Shown: in pieces, positions 45,746 to 57,031 of the stretch
Position numbering within the stretch: the first letter of the stretch is position 1
How the letters are laid out: each line of letters opens with the position of its first letter
Source: Puccinia triticina
Lineage: Eukaryota; Basidiomycota; Pucciniomycetes; Pucciniales; Pucciniaceae
Direction of reading: 5' to 3'
Assembly: GCF_026914185.1 (NCBI RefSeq)
Contig: NC_070560.1
Coordinates: forward strand, 842,001-906,000
DNA: 64,000 nt
Translations under genes and position numbers: made by a program
Notes under the pieces: model-generated
Databases searched by the model: none
What the model was told of the DNA's origin: nothing
Seen by the model: only the letters and a program-made list of their open reading frames with translations

Positions 45746-47511
45746 GGGGGGGTAGAATTTTACAATCCTTTTTGTACAAGGCATAAGCCTTGTAAATTGC
45801 ATCCATTGTGAAATTACCACAAGCCGGGAGGCATTTATAATTTTGCACACCTACTACCATATTTTCTACCATTGTGAAACAAGCATTGTAAAAGATACTT
45901 TGTAATTTTTTTGTGCAACGGACTGAAATGTAATTTCACAAGTGATTGTCTTACAAGGATCTCCCTTGTAAAAAATAAGCCTCGCAAAAAAGCTTGTGGG
46001 GCCGAAAAACTTGAAATTCACAAGGGATACATTTTTGTCCTCCCAACAGTTGCAAAATTCTCACCAGGCAAAAGGAAATGAGAATTTTGCGAGCCATATA
46101 AAATTTTGCAAGTGATAAATTGCAAAGCAGGAAACAAAAAACCCAAAAAGAAACCGCAGATGACCGCCCACCATCCCTCTCCCAAAACACACAAATATGA
46201 GTTTAGCAATCAAATCAAGCTTGCAACGCTTGCAAAGCTTTGCGGGTACTTGATCGCGAGCCCACACGTATGGGCTTCTGTTGTCGGTCGCTAGGTATCT
46301 CGACTTTGCCCGAAGTCTTTTGCTCTTCAATCGTTGGCTTGATAGTCGTGCTTGCCTGCTTTCCTTTGATGGGAGATTTCTTCTCTTCGATATTTGAATC
46401 TGCGATCATTGGTTGAGGATTATTAGTCTTCAAGACTTTCAATCGTATCCTGAACTCGCCCGATGCTTTCTGTTTAAGATCACCCGGCTTTTCCTCTCCA
46501 GAGGGGCGCCAATTGTTGCTTGGGCTGCTCCAGATGGAGAGCTGCCAGCTTCTTGAAGTCGTGTGACCTTCTTAGGTCGCCACTTCTTTTTTTGAGCGGT
46601 GGCAACCTCCTTCGCATCCAAGAGTAATTTGGCTTGCTTGTCTGATACCGCCGCGATATGTTGACCTTCAATTGGCAAATCGTCCTCATTAAGCGGCAAA
46701 TTGACCTCCTTAGGTCGCCGGTTCTTTTTGGGAGCGGCGGCAACCTCCTTCCCATCCGATAGTATCGAGTTGGGCCCTTGCTTGTCTGATAGAGCCGCGA
46801 TTTGTTGATCTTCAATCCGCAAATGGTCCTCATTAAGCGTTGGGATGAGTTGACTAGGCGAATTGTTGAGAAGCATGCCCAGATGGGCAAATGGCAACGA
46901 TCCAGGCGCTCCCGGGTGGTCACGAGCGATGTTCGCAATGCTCTTGGAGACGAATTCGTCTTTGCTTCCAACATGGCTGGAATAATCACAGACTTGAAGA
47001 GGTGAAAATAGAAGCCCGCTTGAATCTTTTCTTGTTAGAGCTGCCAGAAGGATGGATAAATCAGCCAATGCCGGAAACACAGGGGTGGAGGCAAAATGAA
47101 TGAGGTGGGGGGGACAGACCTATAAGTTGCTGGGCATCCATCGTAATCAAACTGTTGAGGCGTGCAAATTTTGACCATCATCGTGAGGGGGTGTGTTTTT
47201 CCGGCCGAATACAGGCTTGTAAAACAAGGCTCGTAACCTGTACGCCGGAAAACTACATATCTGTGTTGGAATGTTGATATTCCAGGTGTGGTGTCACAAG
47301 GTTTGTGAAACATGCAGTGTAATATTACATAAGTCTCCTGTACACAGTATGCTTACAACATATGTATTACAATGTATAATTTACGAGGGCTGAGAAAAGT
47401 CCAAAAGCCCTGTAAAAATATGTTTTACACCATACTTCCTGTAAAATTCCAACCCATACGTTTCACAAGTCATAAGCCTTGTGAAACAAGTTTCGTAAAA
47501 TTCACGAACCC
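45746..47511. mobile_element. Mutator-like element (MULE), 1.77 kb, TSD GCTATCAAAC
   Basis: GCTATCAAAC is present at 45736-45745 and 47512-47521; 9-11-bp duplications are a hallmark of Mutator elements. Termini start GGGGGGGTAGAATTTTAC and end GTAAAATTCACGAACCC, with ACAAGGCATAAGCCTTGT-like palindromes just inside on both sides and many short TTGTAAA / CTTGTGAAA motifs in the subterminal zones (45.75-46.13 and 47.3-47.5 kb). No MULE transposase domain was seen; the interior ORF is described separately. Confidence 0.75.
46215..47080 (-). CDS. Unrecognised ORF carried by the Mutator-like element
   Basis: Open for 213 codons (46439-47080) and then, after a frame change, for 75 more (to 46215). 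It has an internal duplication: LNEDHLRIEDQQIAALSDKQ and LNEDDLPIEGQHIAAVSDKQ, each followed by KEVA...KK.RRPKEV or KWRPKKV, AT-hook-like basic patches. The tail is Lys/Thr-rich. No ATG is placed well; a start with ICTPQQFDYDG or MDAQQLIGL further upstream and introns are possible. It is not a recognisable transposase; it could be a captured host gene piece or an accessory ORF. Confidence 0.4.
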
Positions 47512-47521
47512 GCTATCAAAC

Positions 47522-49186
47522 TCACTACAGTTGCGTCTTAGGACTAATGTCCCATACTTGGCCTGAGGCTGATGGGTTTTTTCAATGAATATGTGTGATT
47601 TTGTGTTTATAACTCTCCTACAACTTGCTATCACCTCATAATCCAAATCCCAGTTGACCATGTCTAGCCCTCAATCTCATCTGTCTTGTAAATGTTTTTT
47701 CAATCAGAATATGTAGAAAGAAAAACTGATTCTAATGGTTCCAGAGGCTGTGAAGAAATCCAATGGGTATACGGTGATATGGGGGTTAGAAGGATTTTCT
47801 AGATGTTTGGCTGGGCAGCCTCCGGCCAAATATTGGACATACGGCACAAGTCCCTCCCACAAGCGGGAGGGTTCTCGCACCCCGCAATCACAGGGAGGGA
47901 CTTGTGTTAAGTTTGCTACGGTTGGGAGGAGGCCTTCACCATGAACGGAAGGCGGCTTGGTGTGGGATCCAACTGAGATGATAGGAGGGGAAAATTCCAC
48001 ACAAGAGCTATGGGAACCAGAAGGCGGTGGAAGGTTTTGTGATTTGCGGTGTCTGTGAGATCCCTTGGATTTGGGGGTGAAGGCGGAGCAGCGGCGTTTG
48101 GAATCTCAGCAGTTGTTACAGGCGTGACCGGCGCGGGATTATACGCAAGGAAGGCCAAGTTCATGCAGCAATCACAAGCTTCCATGATGATATGGGACAT
48201 AAGCACTGAGGATGATGTCAGAAAGCTTATGGAATGCACGGATTGGGAGGATGCGGATCACCAATCACCGATTTCGGATCAAATATCCGGAGCGGAGAGG
48301 ATAGACAGGGCTGGACTGCGGTGGACTAAACTCGTGGATTGATAGCAGTGGTGTGTCAGCAGGTGAGCCAAGGCAGCTAAAGCGGGTTCCACCAGCAGGT
48401 GGAGCTGGGGCTGAGGCATTGGCTAGTAACTGACTGATGGGGGCTAGACAGAGTGTGTGGGAGGTCAAGCGTTGGAGAGGAGCAGAGTCTGAGACAATGA
48501 CACGCAGGAAATTGGGTGGAGCTGACGGACTAGTGCAGGAAAGTGTTGGATCTGTGGGATTGGGTGGGAACGGGGAAGTGCGTGGAGAGAAGGAAGGGGG
48601 TGGAAGTTCATGGTTTCTCTTCTCTATTTCATTTTTCATCATCTTACTTACTACTCATCACTGTACTTACAACTTACGGATATAATAGATTATTAGGAGA
48701 GTTTTATGTGACCTTTACTTTTACTTACAGGAATACTATTGCAGACTTGTGCTTGCAAATTGCAGCGCTTTACCACTTGCAGATTATTACGCTATAGATC
48801 AGGCTCAACAAGGAGCACTGAAGGCTAGCAAAAAGTAGAAGTGTGGAGCCAAGACACCAATAATCACTCAGACCGGACACATATTCTTGAAGAAGGCGGA
48901 CAGTGGTCATTTCTCCCCACTAACCAACCTTCATTCTCACAATGGTTGTGACAGGTCAGCTCAAAGGTTGAGATCAATTGATCACAGGTGTTGGGGGTTG
49001 ATTGATGTGTATGGGAGTCCTGGGGCAGGACTCCAAGTCCAGGGTGGATGTGGTGGTAAATCCGGTTCAGGGACCCAAATCGGCCGCACGGGTTTGCGGA
49101 GGTTGTGGACTGCGGATTCCGCAAGACTGGCGCGGAGGATGTCTATGAGGTGGTGCACAGATTTTTTGTACACAGCGCGGCAGCGA
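47522..49186. other. Repeat-like DNA, no supported gene
   Basis: Contains the small inverted repeat CAAGTCCCTCCC...GGGAGGGACTTG (47847-47904), related to 14803-14875, and G-rich DNA with short overlapping ORFs (48.0-48.7 kb). It ends at the outer retroelement. Confidence 0.4.
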
Positions 49187-49479
49187 TGTGGTCATTATTC
49201 CTGTGTTTGTAGGAGGAAAATTCAAACTTTTATGTGTACTCACAAAAAACCTCAAGATAAAGCCAAATGGAAAGCAGAAATGGAATCTAGGACCAAAATA
49301 ACCCCTAGTCACCCACTGAAACCACCCTCATATCTCTACCGGATCAGAAGATACGCAAATCACCCCTTTCACGCACCAGTCCGAGTGGGTTCACACACAG
49401 ACTCAACTCTTGGCTACCATACTTGGCATAATGCATACGGCACATGAATTACTTTTCTTGCTTCCTTTTATCAGTCCTC
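49187..49479 (+). repeat. Outer element 5' LTR, first part
   Basis: Matches 58557-58849. Cut at TCAGTCCTC by the nested element; the second part continues at 53022 (duplicate TCCTC) to 53807. Confidence 0.9.
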
Positions 49480-49916
49480 TGTAAAACCCCCGCGCCGCGG
49501 GCGCCGTGGATTTCACAAACCATTCACAAGGACCCAAGCCAACCACATATAGTCTCAAGATCCCCGCTCCCCCTCCTAGCTCAGTAGAGACCCCGACCCT
49601 TCTGACTGTCTCCCCTGAGCTAGGTGAGCCTTCTTCCCTTTTCTGTTTCCCGCTTTTCCTTGATAATCATGTGTAGTACAGCAGAGACCCCGACCCTTCT
49701 GACTGTCTCCCCTGAGCTATTCCCCTTTGCAATCAAGCCGACGTTGGTATCAGAACTCCAGGAGACCGGTGTCTCCCCTGTGCCAATGCCTTAGCTCAGT
49801 GAAGAGCTTCGGCTAGTCCCCTTTGCAATCAAGCCGACGTTGGTATCAGAACTCCAGGAGACCGGTGTCTCCCCTGTGCCAATGCCTTAGCTCAGTGAAG
49901 AGCTTCGGCTCTTACA
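49480..49916 (+). repeat. Inner element 5' LTR with 96-bp tandem repeat
   Basis: Contains two tandem 96-bp units (starting near 49721 and 49817), each with GACGTTGGTATCAGAACTCC, which resembles the initiator-Met primer-binding site TGGTATCAGAGC, and two copies of GAGACCCCGACCCTTCTGAC. The same layout is in the 3' LTR, so these are LTR sequence. No TGG site follows at 49917. Confidence 0.85.
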
Positions 49917-50236
49917 CTTTTTTTTTCTGATCCCGACTGAAGGATTCTTTTTTTTTTTGGACTCCCAACGGACTTCTACGGACTTGATTGCTTTGGACCA
50001 GCTCGACTATAGCTGGATCAGACTACTCCGTTGCGTGGACTTCTTGAACTGCCCCCCCCACTCCCACCGAACTCAACTGGACTCGATCGCATTGGACCAG
50101 CTTGACTAAAGCTGGATTGGACTACTCCTTTGCGCAGACTTCTTGAACTACCCCCCCTCACTTCTACCGAACTCAACAAACCACCCCACCAACCAATCCC
50201 CTATTCTTTCTCCTCTTGATTGCCACGACCCGGTTC

Positions 50237-52657
50237 ATGTCCACACGACGGACCATATCGTCCGACCAGCTCATCCCAATTACAGATCCGGAAGAGATTC
50301 TGCGCCGGGCAAGGGCAGAACAACGTCGAGCGCAACAACTCGCGGCGGCGTCCCAACAAACCCTCTCCACAAACGATCCCCCACCCGCAAACTCAACCAG
50401 CAGTGCTACTGAGTTTGACCCCCCCGGACACCAAGCGACCGACGGCATCTTTGTAGGCTCGGAACCAGCGGCTCTCCCGTCAGGTCTTCATTTGTCCCAC
50501 GCGCCATACCCCTCTACTCCAGCTGCCCCAGAACTCCCCGACGACCATCCATCTGCCCCAGGACTTCCCGAAGACCAGAAAGTACCGGGCGGCACTGTGG
50601 ACGAGATGGACCCGCCACTGAACCCCCATATTATCAACCCTGCAACGGACGCGAAGCCCCCAGAGACAGACAACCACACGAGGCCCAGTCCGTTCCCCAG
50701 GCCAAATGACCCGCCCCCACCGCCGGCAGCGAGCAACAGCCTGTCGACAAGAGACTGCATGAAAATGCTTATGTCCTCACAACAGGCCAGCGTCTTGCAA
50801 GCCCACGCTGATCGGATGGAGTATGCGGCCCGGTTGACTCGGGCCGAAGAATCCAACGCGGGTCGAGTAGCTTGTCTGGAGGATGCGCTTGCAACATTAC
50901 TCAAGAATCGAGCCCACTCTAGCCAACCCACCGCCCATCCAAGCGATCGAGTAGATCACTGCAAGCTGAACACGTCGGACGCCCCGAAATACACAGGGCC
51001 ATACATGGAAATCGAGCCGTTCTTGCTGTGGATCAACGGAGTAGAGATCTTCTTCACGGCAAAGGAGATCACAAAAGATAAGGATAAAATCCTTATTGTT
51101 GGCCGGTTGATCTCAGAGACCAACCTACTTTCGTTCTACCAGTCACAAGCCTCATTGTTATTGGGGAGATCCTGGACAGTGGCCAAAGAAGAGCTGTTCG
51201 ATGCCGCCCTCCCTTCGCAATGGCTCACCTCCCTGGAGAGGCAGATCAGATACCTCAAAATGGGAGAGTCCAAAACGTTCGCACAATACACGACTCGCGC
51301 CCGAACCCTGCAGAGGATGGTCAATTTCGACGGTGAATTGTTGACCAACTACAAACTGGCAGAGGGGATGACTTTTGGTCTTCCCCCAGAACTGGAGCAC
51401 GAAGTCAATAAACTTGACCTTCTGAAGCGGTCAGAATTCCAGTTCAAGGAATTTGTCCAAAGGACCGGGAACTGCTACAACGCTCTGCCTAAGAAAACGA
51501 CCCAACCTCGGGTAGGCGCACCCGCCGCAACACCCCAACACTCCTCAAACACCAACAACGTCCCGCGCGAGGAATACATCTGGCGTATCCACTCGTATCT
51601 GGACTCCATCGGCAAGTGTCACCACTGCAAGCAGTACTGTGGGTATGCCGCAGGTACCTGCCCAGGACCAGTCTACCGCGGCCCTGTGGAAATTCCCCCG
51701 AACTTCATCGTCCCCCCCAAGCCGGCGGACTACGTAGCACCCAGGGCTTGGACCAAAGCCCAAGCCGCCGGATCAAAACCTGGAGCACTGCAACCAGGCA
51801 GACCAACAGGCCAACCGGCTGGAGTGGCCGGCGTCGCCAAGGACGCGAAAACCCCGGTCGAGACACCTGCCATACTTGACAAAGAGTTCGACTTTGACAA
51901 ATATCATGCGGCAGCCGTCTCGACACTGACCGACATTGAAGCCTCCCTGGCCAATGAGACAGACGCCAGAGCTTTGACCGCGGCAGCGAAAGCCCAGACC
52001 CCGGGATCGGTGGCCGAAGTCCTGGCAATGGAGCGCCTGATCTTCGAGAATGGGAAAGATCTAGTGGACTCTTTCCCAAACTTCAGGGCGACAATTCTCG
52101 ATGGCGTGGAGGGCAAGTTCCCCTCGGACAATTCAGACACTGAGGGGTACGTGCTCCCTCACTCCCACTGCCAGAGGACCTTACATCAGTTCCATGCTGG
52201 TAGATGCTTACGGGGTCCGGTTTGCACAGCTCGGAGGATCAAGCTGAACACCGCAAAAAGCTTTGCCCCCAGGATCCCGACTCCCCTGGTCGAGACGCCA
52301 CAAACGTTACACATTCAGCTCCACACCACAACCCCAATTTTTTTTGCCTGCGCTGTTCCGTGCCCTCCCGCGGAACAGACAACCCCGTCGACTCTAATCT
52401 CCGCAAATCAACCACAGGCCGCCGGCACTGACACCGAGACACAACCTTTCATTGAGCTTCCCGCCCCCCCCCATTTTTGCACAGAAACTTCCTGCACTCT
52501 GACCCATGCCTCCACTCCGCCCCGCCTACCCAGCCTATTCTCTCAATTTTCCCCCTTCTTCCTTCTCATTATAGAGGGGGAGACTGTAAAACCCCCGCGC
52601 CGCGGGCGCCGTGGATTTCACAAACCATTCACAAGGACCCAAGCCAACCACATATAG
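50237..52657 (+). CDS. Gag-like protein of the inner element
   Basis: 806 residues from ATG 50237 (MSTRRTISSDQLIPITDPEE). Order: short helical N-terminus, Pro-rich disordered region, coiled-coil-like segment (ADRMEYAARLTRAEESNAGR), Ty3-type gag core at about residues 250-420 (YTGPYMEIEPFLLWINGVEI, SWTVAKEELFDAALPSQWLT, YTTRARTLQRMVNFDGELLT), then CHHCKQYCGYAAGTC, a Cys cluster that lacks the usual knuckle spacing and His. After GKFPSDNSDTEGYVLP the reading is atypical; nearby sequence in another frame (MLVDAYGVRFAQLGG) hints at a deletion or frameshift where pol would begin. The frame then runs into the 3' LTR. It would package RNA only with enzymes supplied in trans. Confidence 0.8.
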   Translation: MSTRRTISSDQLIPITDPEEILRRARAEQRRAQQLAAASQQTLSTNDPPPANSTSSATEFDPPGHQATDGIFVGSEPAALPSGLHLSHAPYPSTPAAPELPDDHPSAPGLPEDQKVPGGTVDEMDPPLNPHIINPATDAKPPETDNHTRPSPFPRPNDPPPPPAASNSLSTRDCMKMLMSSQQASVLQAHADRMEYAARLTRAEESNAGRVACLEDALATLLKNRAHSSQPTAHPSDRVDHCKLNTSDAPKYTGPYMEIEPFLLWINGVEIFFTAKEITKDKDKILIVGRLISETNLLSFYQSQASLLLGRSWTVAKEELFDAALPSQWLTSLERQIRYLKMGESKTFAQYTTRARTLQRMVNFDGELLTNYKLAEGMTFGLPPELEHEVNKLDLLKRSEFQFKEFVQRTGNCYNALPKKTTQPRVGAPAATPQHSSNTNNVPREEYIWRIHSYLDSIGKCHHCKQYCGYAAGTCPGPVYRGPVEIPPNFIVPPKPADYVAPRAWTKAQAAGSKPGALQPGRPTGQPAGVAGVAKDAKTPVETPAILDKEFDFDKYHAAAVSTLTDIEASLANETDARALTAAAKAQTPGSVAEVLAMERLIFENGKDLVDSFPNFRATILDGVEGKFPSDNSDTEGYVLPHSHCQRTLHQFHAGRCLRGPVCTARRIKLNTAKSFAPRIPTPLVETPQTLHIQLHTTTPIFFACAVPCPPAEQTTPSTLISANQPQAAGTDTETQPFIELPAPPHFCTETSCTLTHASTPPRLPSLFSQFSPFFLLIIEGETVKPPRRGRRGFHKPFTRTQANHI

Positions 52658-53021
52658 TCTCAAGATCTCCGCTCCCCCTCCTAGCTCAGTAGAGACCCCA
52701 ACCCTTCTGACTGTCTCCCCTGAGCTAGGTGAGCCTTCTTCCCTTTTCTGTTTCCCGCTTTTCCTTGATAATCATGTGTAGTACAGCAGAGACCCCGACC
52801 CTTCTGACTGTCTCCCCTGAGCTAGTCCCCTTTGCAATCAAGCCGACGTTGTTATCAGAACTCCAGGAGACCGGTGTCTCCCCTGTGCCAACGCCTTAGC
52901 TCAGTGAAGAGCTTTGGCTAGTCCCCTTTGCAATCAAGCCGACGTTGGTATCAGAACTCCAGGAGACCGGTGTCTCCCCTGTGCCAACGCCTTAGCTCAG
53001 TGAAGAGCTTCGGCTCTTACA
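52585..53021 (+). repeat. Inner element 3' LTR
   Basis: Same length as the 5' LTR; about eight substitutions by eye (for example CCCCGCTCC/CTCCGCTCC, GGTATC/GTTATC, AATGCC/AACGCC). Confidence 0.92.
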
Positions 53022-53807
53022 TCCTCACCTCCTATTTTCTCTTTGCATATGTTTGTTTCTCATTTGCATACCTATGGTCTTGGAAAATCCTTGTATGAAT
53101 ATATATGATCCTGTTTGCATATCAAAGGGACGCATTGTAGATAGACTAGCTAAATTCCCTCAGTTTTACTTTCTCACCAGCCAAATTCCCTCAAAGCTGC
53201 TCCCCTGGAGCTAAATTCCCTCATCATTGTCTATATAAGGAGGCCTCTGCCTGCCAGTTGTTTTCTCCTCATCCCATCAGGGGACATTCCCCCTCAGATC
53301 CTCATGCCATCCGGCAGTATATATTCCCTACTCACTTATCACCACTCATATTATCATCAATCCATATCACAGTTATCAGTTCATATCACCACTCAGTTTT
53401 CACATACCTTTCACACTCTATTTGAAATTTATATCACCACTCAGTCACACACCTTTCACCAGTAACCAGTCCTCGGTTCCACTCCTGGTTGAGCTTAGCT
53501 CCCTCTCATCCTCATCACTCCTCACTTTCTGAACTTATATACCCCCAGGCCAAGGACCTAGGTTCAAGCCTCACTCAAGACATCAAGTCACTGTCACCTA
53601 TCTCATACATCAGTAACTCCATCAACCTCAGACATCGACAACAATCCTCTTATATATCTCATCTTTGAACATATCCTATCACAAAATAAATTGCCAAGCT
53701 TACCTTGGTGGTCTTGTTTTCTGATATACAGAAAGGCAGAGCTTGCACCTCACCCATACCTTTCGCCATTCAGCAAAAGGGTCTCACGACACCTTTTGAG
53801 TCTTACA
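53022..53807 (+). repeat. Outer element 5' LTR, second part
   Basis: Matches 58845-59630. Contains TATATAAGGAGG near 53230, a promoter-like motif, and a B-box-like GGTTCAAGCC near 53563. Ends GAGTCTTACA. Confidence 0.9.
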
Positions 53808-54409
53808 AGGGAGTCCCCAATGTGATTGGATTACCGTATAATTGGATTGTTGAGCGAAGTCAACCAAATTAGTCGAATACTCAAATAAGAAAAAAGAACA
53901 ACAAATCTATCAGCCACTACTGTCATTTAAATAAACGGAAAACTCAGTTACTCTGAAGATCAACTAGTCTACTGAAAAAGACTATCCAGCGACGAAAAAG
54001 ACTCACCATCTCTGAAGAATAAAGATTGAACAACAAACCAGTACTGAAGGACGTATCTTGAAGAAAGCAGCCAGTTATATACCAGAAGACGGAAGATTGC
54101 CAAAGGATTTGGATAACTAGGATCCTGTTAGAAGAGAACGTTGGAGCACCACTCAAAGGAAGCGGACGATTAGAAGCTTGGAAGAAAGGTTATTGCACCT
54201 GAAGAAGCCGGACAGACATAGACTCTGGATAATTGTATACTGTTAGAAGAACCCTCCCAGCTACTATTAGTTATTTGGAATAAACCCCTCAACTTGCCCT
54301 GGTAAAGAGACCAGAGACCATTTATAATCGAGAAAATCAGAGATTAGCAGGATAAATACTCAACAGATAGAATTTTTTTAGAACAACCAGAAAATCAACA
54401 GAAGTCAAC

Positions 54410-57031
54410 ATGGGCTTACCATTTACAAACATGCCAGAATTGGAAGGCGGATTTGCTCCTCTAGAAACTCCTTCAAGAAACCGATTTTTTGCAAACACTT
54501 CCAACTGGAATCCACAAACCGGTTTACCACCACCATGCCCAGACAAAAGCAAAGGACCTGCAAACACGTATAGAGATCAAGAGGAAGGCGGTAATGAATC
54601 AGACTCTGGTACACCTCAGAACAAAAGTTGACCTAGACCACAAGCTCAGGGATACGGGATGCATAATGTCCACCAATCTGAAGGACTCATGGAAGAAGAA
54701 GACGAGCCTCCTGTCACACAAAGAGGAGCACCAAAGATTATTAAAGACCCAGGATTACTCTACAATGGGACCCACTTTATGAAGTTTTTGAAACAATACG
54801 AGAGAGCAGCAAGGACATACCAGGCAACGGATTATGATAAAGCGCTACAGATCGGACGATTTGTGCAGACAGAGGAATTCAAAAGCGAACTCGAGGCAAT
54901 GGACGGATATGACGAATGCGATTGGAAGAAATTACGAAAAGATATGGTAGAATCGTGGGGCGAATTGGACAACACAGTTCTATACACCACAGCCAATCTA
55001 ATCAAAGTAGCAGAAGAATACTCCAAGGAAGGTCAACTTAGCAGTCATCGAGAATACAAAGCATACCTTGGAAAATTCACCACCATCCTCAAGTATCTAG
55101 TCAGCAATGAGCACATAAACAAAAAAGAGGATGCCTCGCTATTATTTTTAAGTGCTTTTTCAAAAGAAAGTCGGAAAAATATCAGGAGATCTCTTGTCAG
55201 CCAAGGAAGACTACCCAAGGGGAAGGATGGAAGTAACAAACCGCCACTCTGGGACCACGTGATAGAAGCAGCCGAACTGGAAATCCAAACAGAAGAAAAT
55301 GGATATGTAGATGTACAAAGCTTTGCCGATTTGAACCAGGTCATGCAGAAAACCATGGACACTCAGAAGGGAGATAGTCGTCGACGAGAAAAGATGATTA
55401 CCGACACTCCTAATTCCAAAGTAGCAGAGAAACTGGTTCAAGAACTCACTCAAGAGATATCAGCTCTCAAACAACAAATGCAAAGTTTAGTCCCAGTTAC
55501 ATACAACCAAAACCGTCCGGCAGATAGGCCATCAGATCAATCAGAATTCTCACGAGGGAATGGAAGACCGTCAACACCGCTCTATGAAAGCCAGACTTGT
55601 TACTACTGCCATAGGGAAGGTCACTCCACCACTCGGTGCAGGGAAATGCTAAAAGATGAAGCGCAAGGCTTGGTAAAACGTAACGGGAAGGATTGGTACT
55701 TACCGAACGGCCAGAACATTCCTTGGAATCCAACTAGGCCCATCCGAACAGTTGTAGCTACTGCGTCAGCAGACCCTAAAATGCAAGAAGCAGCTCAAGA
55801 ACATCAAAATTTGCAGCCAGTCAAAACCTCCGCACAAATAATTGAGTGGCAACCACCAACCCTGGGGGTGGAAAATTACCTCAAATCCCATCCAATGACA
55901 AGGTCAGAAGCTCAGAAAGGACAAAGAAGCGTAAGGATCCAGGAGCCCGGCCCAGAGGATCAAATGGATGTTGATCAGGAAGAAGAACCCAAAACACCGG
56001 TACGCAGCCCAGCAAGACGGATGGTCAAGAAAGTATGGACCAAAGAGAAGGGACTAGCTGGAAAGGAGAAGCAATTAAATCCGGAAGAAGCGCTGCTCCA
56101 GGAACTAGACAACATCAAGATACCAACAACATTTGCTCAGCTCACGGCAATCTCACCAGCATACACAACCCAGATTATCTCCACTTTACAAGAAAGATTT
56201 CCAGGAGCCACACAAGGAAGAAAAGTATCAGTACCACTTGCAAGAATAGGCCAAGGAAGGGAAGGGAATAACATGAAGGATCTTGGTACCAACAGTGTGA
56301 AAGCTGGCAACTTAGACATAGGAATCCAATTGGAGCACAAATCACTTCCACCTACATTTGATCAGCTATCCTGGAGGTTGATTCTTTGGTTAACAATTTT
56401 AGGCGGAATCGAGAAACTATCAAAGATCAGTATGAAAAGCTTTGTGGTTATCAATCAAATTATATTGGTAATTATTTTATATCTTTTGCGACTTGGTAAA
56501 GAAACGGTCCAAAACCTAAACGGGACGTGTACTGGCCTTATTCATATGGCCAAAGAAGGAGTTCAGCTTCAACAATTCAATTTGGATTTGATCAAAGATA
56601 CCATTAAATACACAAGAGACGAGCTATGGCACATCAAAAACAATCAGCTATCAGGAAAGTGTATCAGCCACATTCAAGATCTCAACAAGCTCAAAGACAA
56701 AATCTTCAACAAGCATCTCTTCAAACCTCACTTGGATCAACATGAAGAAATTTTCAACAAACCCTTACCTCAAGACCCAGGAACCACAGATACATACCCT
56801 GAAGAAAAGAAAGACAGAACCATCAATCTATGCCACCCAAATGACAATTTTACAGGTCTCAAACCAATAAACTCACCAACTTCAATCAAACCAAATCCAA
56901 TTTTTCTGCTATCAGCTATAAATTCTTACACTCTCAGAGTTACACTATTTTCAAGTTGGGGGAGGAACTTACACTTCTTTCACACATCAATCTTTCATTG
57001 CCACCTTCCTTCCATCCCTCTTCATTCTTAA
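54410..57031 (+). pseudogene. Gag-like polyprotein of the outer element (DUF4100-like), with an in-frame TGA
   Basis: Starts at ATG 54410 (MGLPFTNMPELEGGFAPLET); a TGA at 54629-54631 breaks the frame at codon 74, after which the same frame is open to 57031 (next ATG 54659). Features in order: gag core (LLYNGTHFMKFLKQYERAAR ... DWKKLRKDMVESWG ... YSKEGQLSSHREYKAYLGKF), helical EKLVQELTQEISALKQQMQS, CX2CX4HX4C knuckle CYYCHREGHSTTRC near 55598, and a segment ALLQELDNIKIPTTFAQLTA resembling the DUF4100 region of Puccinia retroelement proteins. After about 56270 the character changes: two hydrophobic segments (WRLILWLTILGGI; SFVVINQIILVIILYLLRLG) and a Lys/Asn-rich tail. Protease, RT and integrase are absent, so this tail may be what remains of a 3' ORF after deletion of pol. 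Confidence 0.78.

Larger units (their letters stand above)
49480..53021 (+). mobile_element. Inner gag-only LTR retroelement, 437-bp LTRs, TSD TCCTC
   Basis: 5' LTR 49480-49916 and 3' LTR 52585-53021, both 437 bp (TGTAAAACCCC...GGCTCTTACA). TCCTC lies at 49475-49479 and 53022-53026. The uninterrupted target is present in the outer 3' LTR near 58845-58849 (TCAGTCCTCACC). A purine tract (ATAGAGGGGGAGAC) precedes the 3' LTR. The interior has one gag-like ORF and no pol. Confidence 0.95.
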
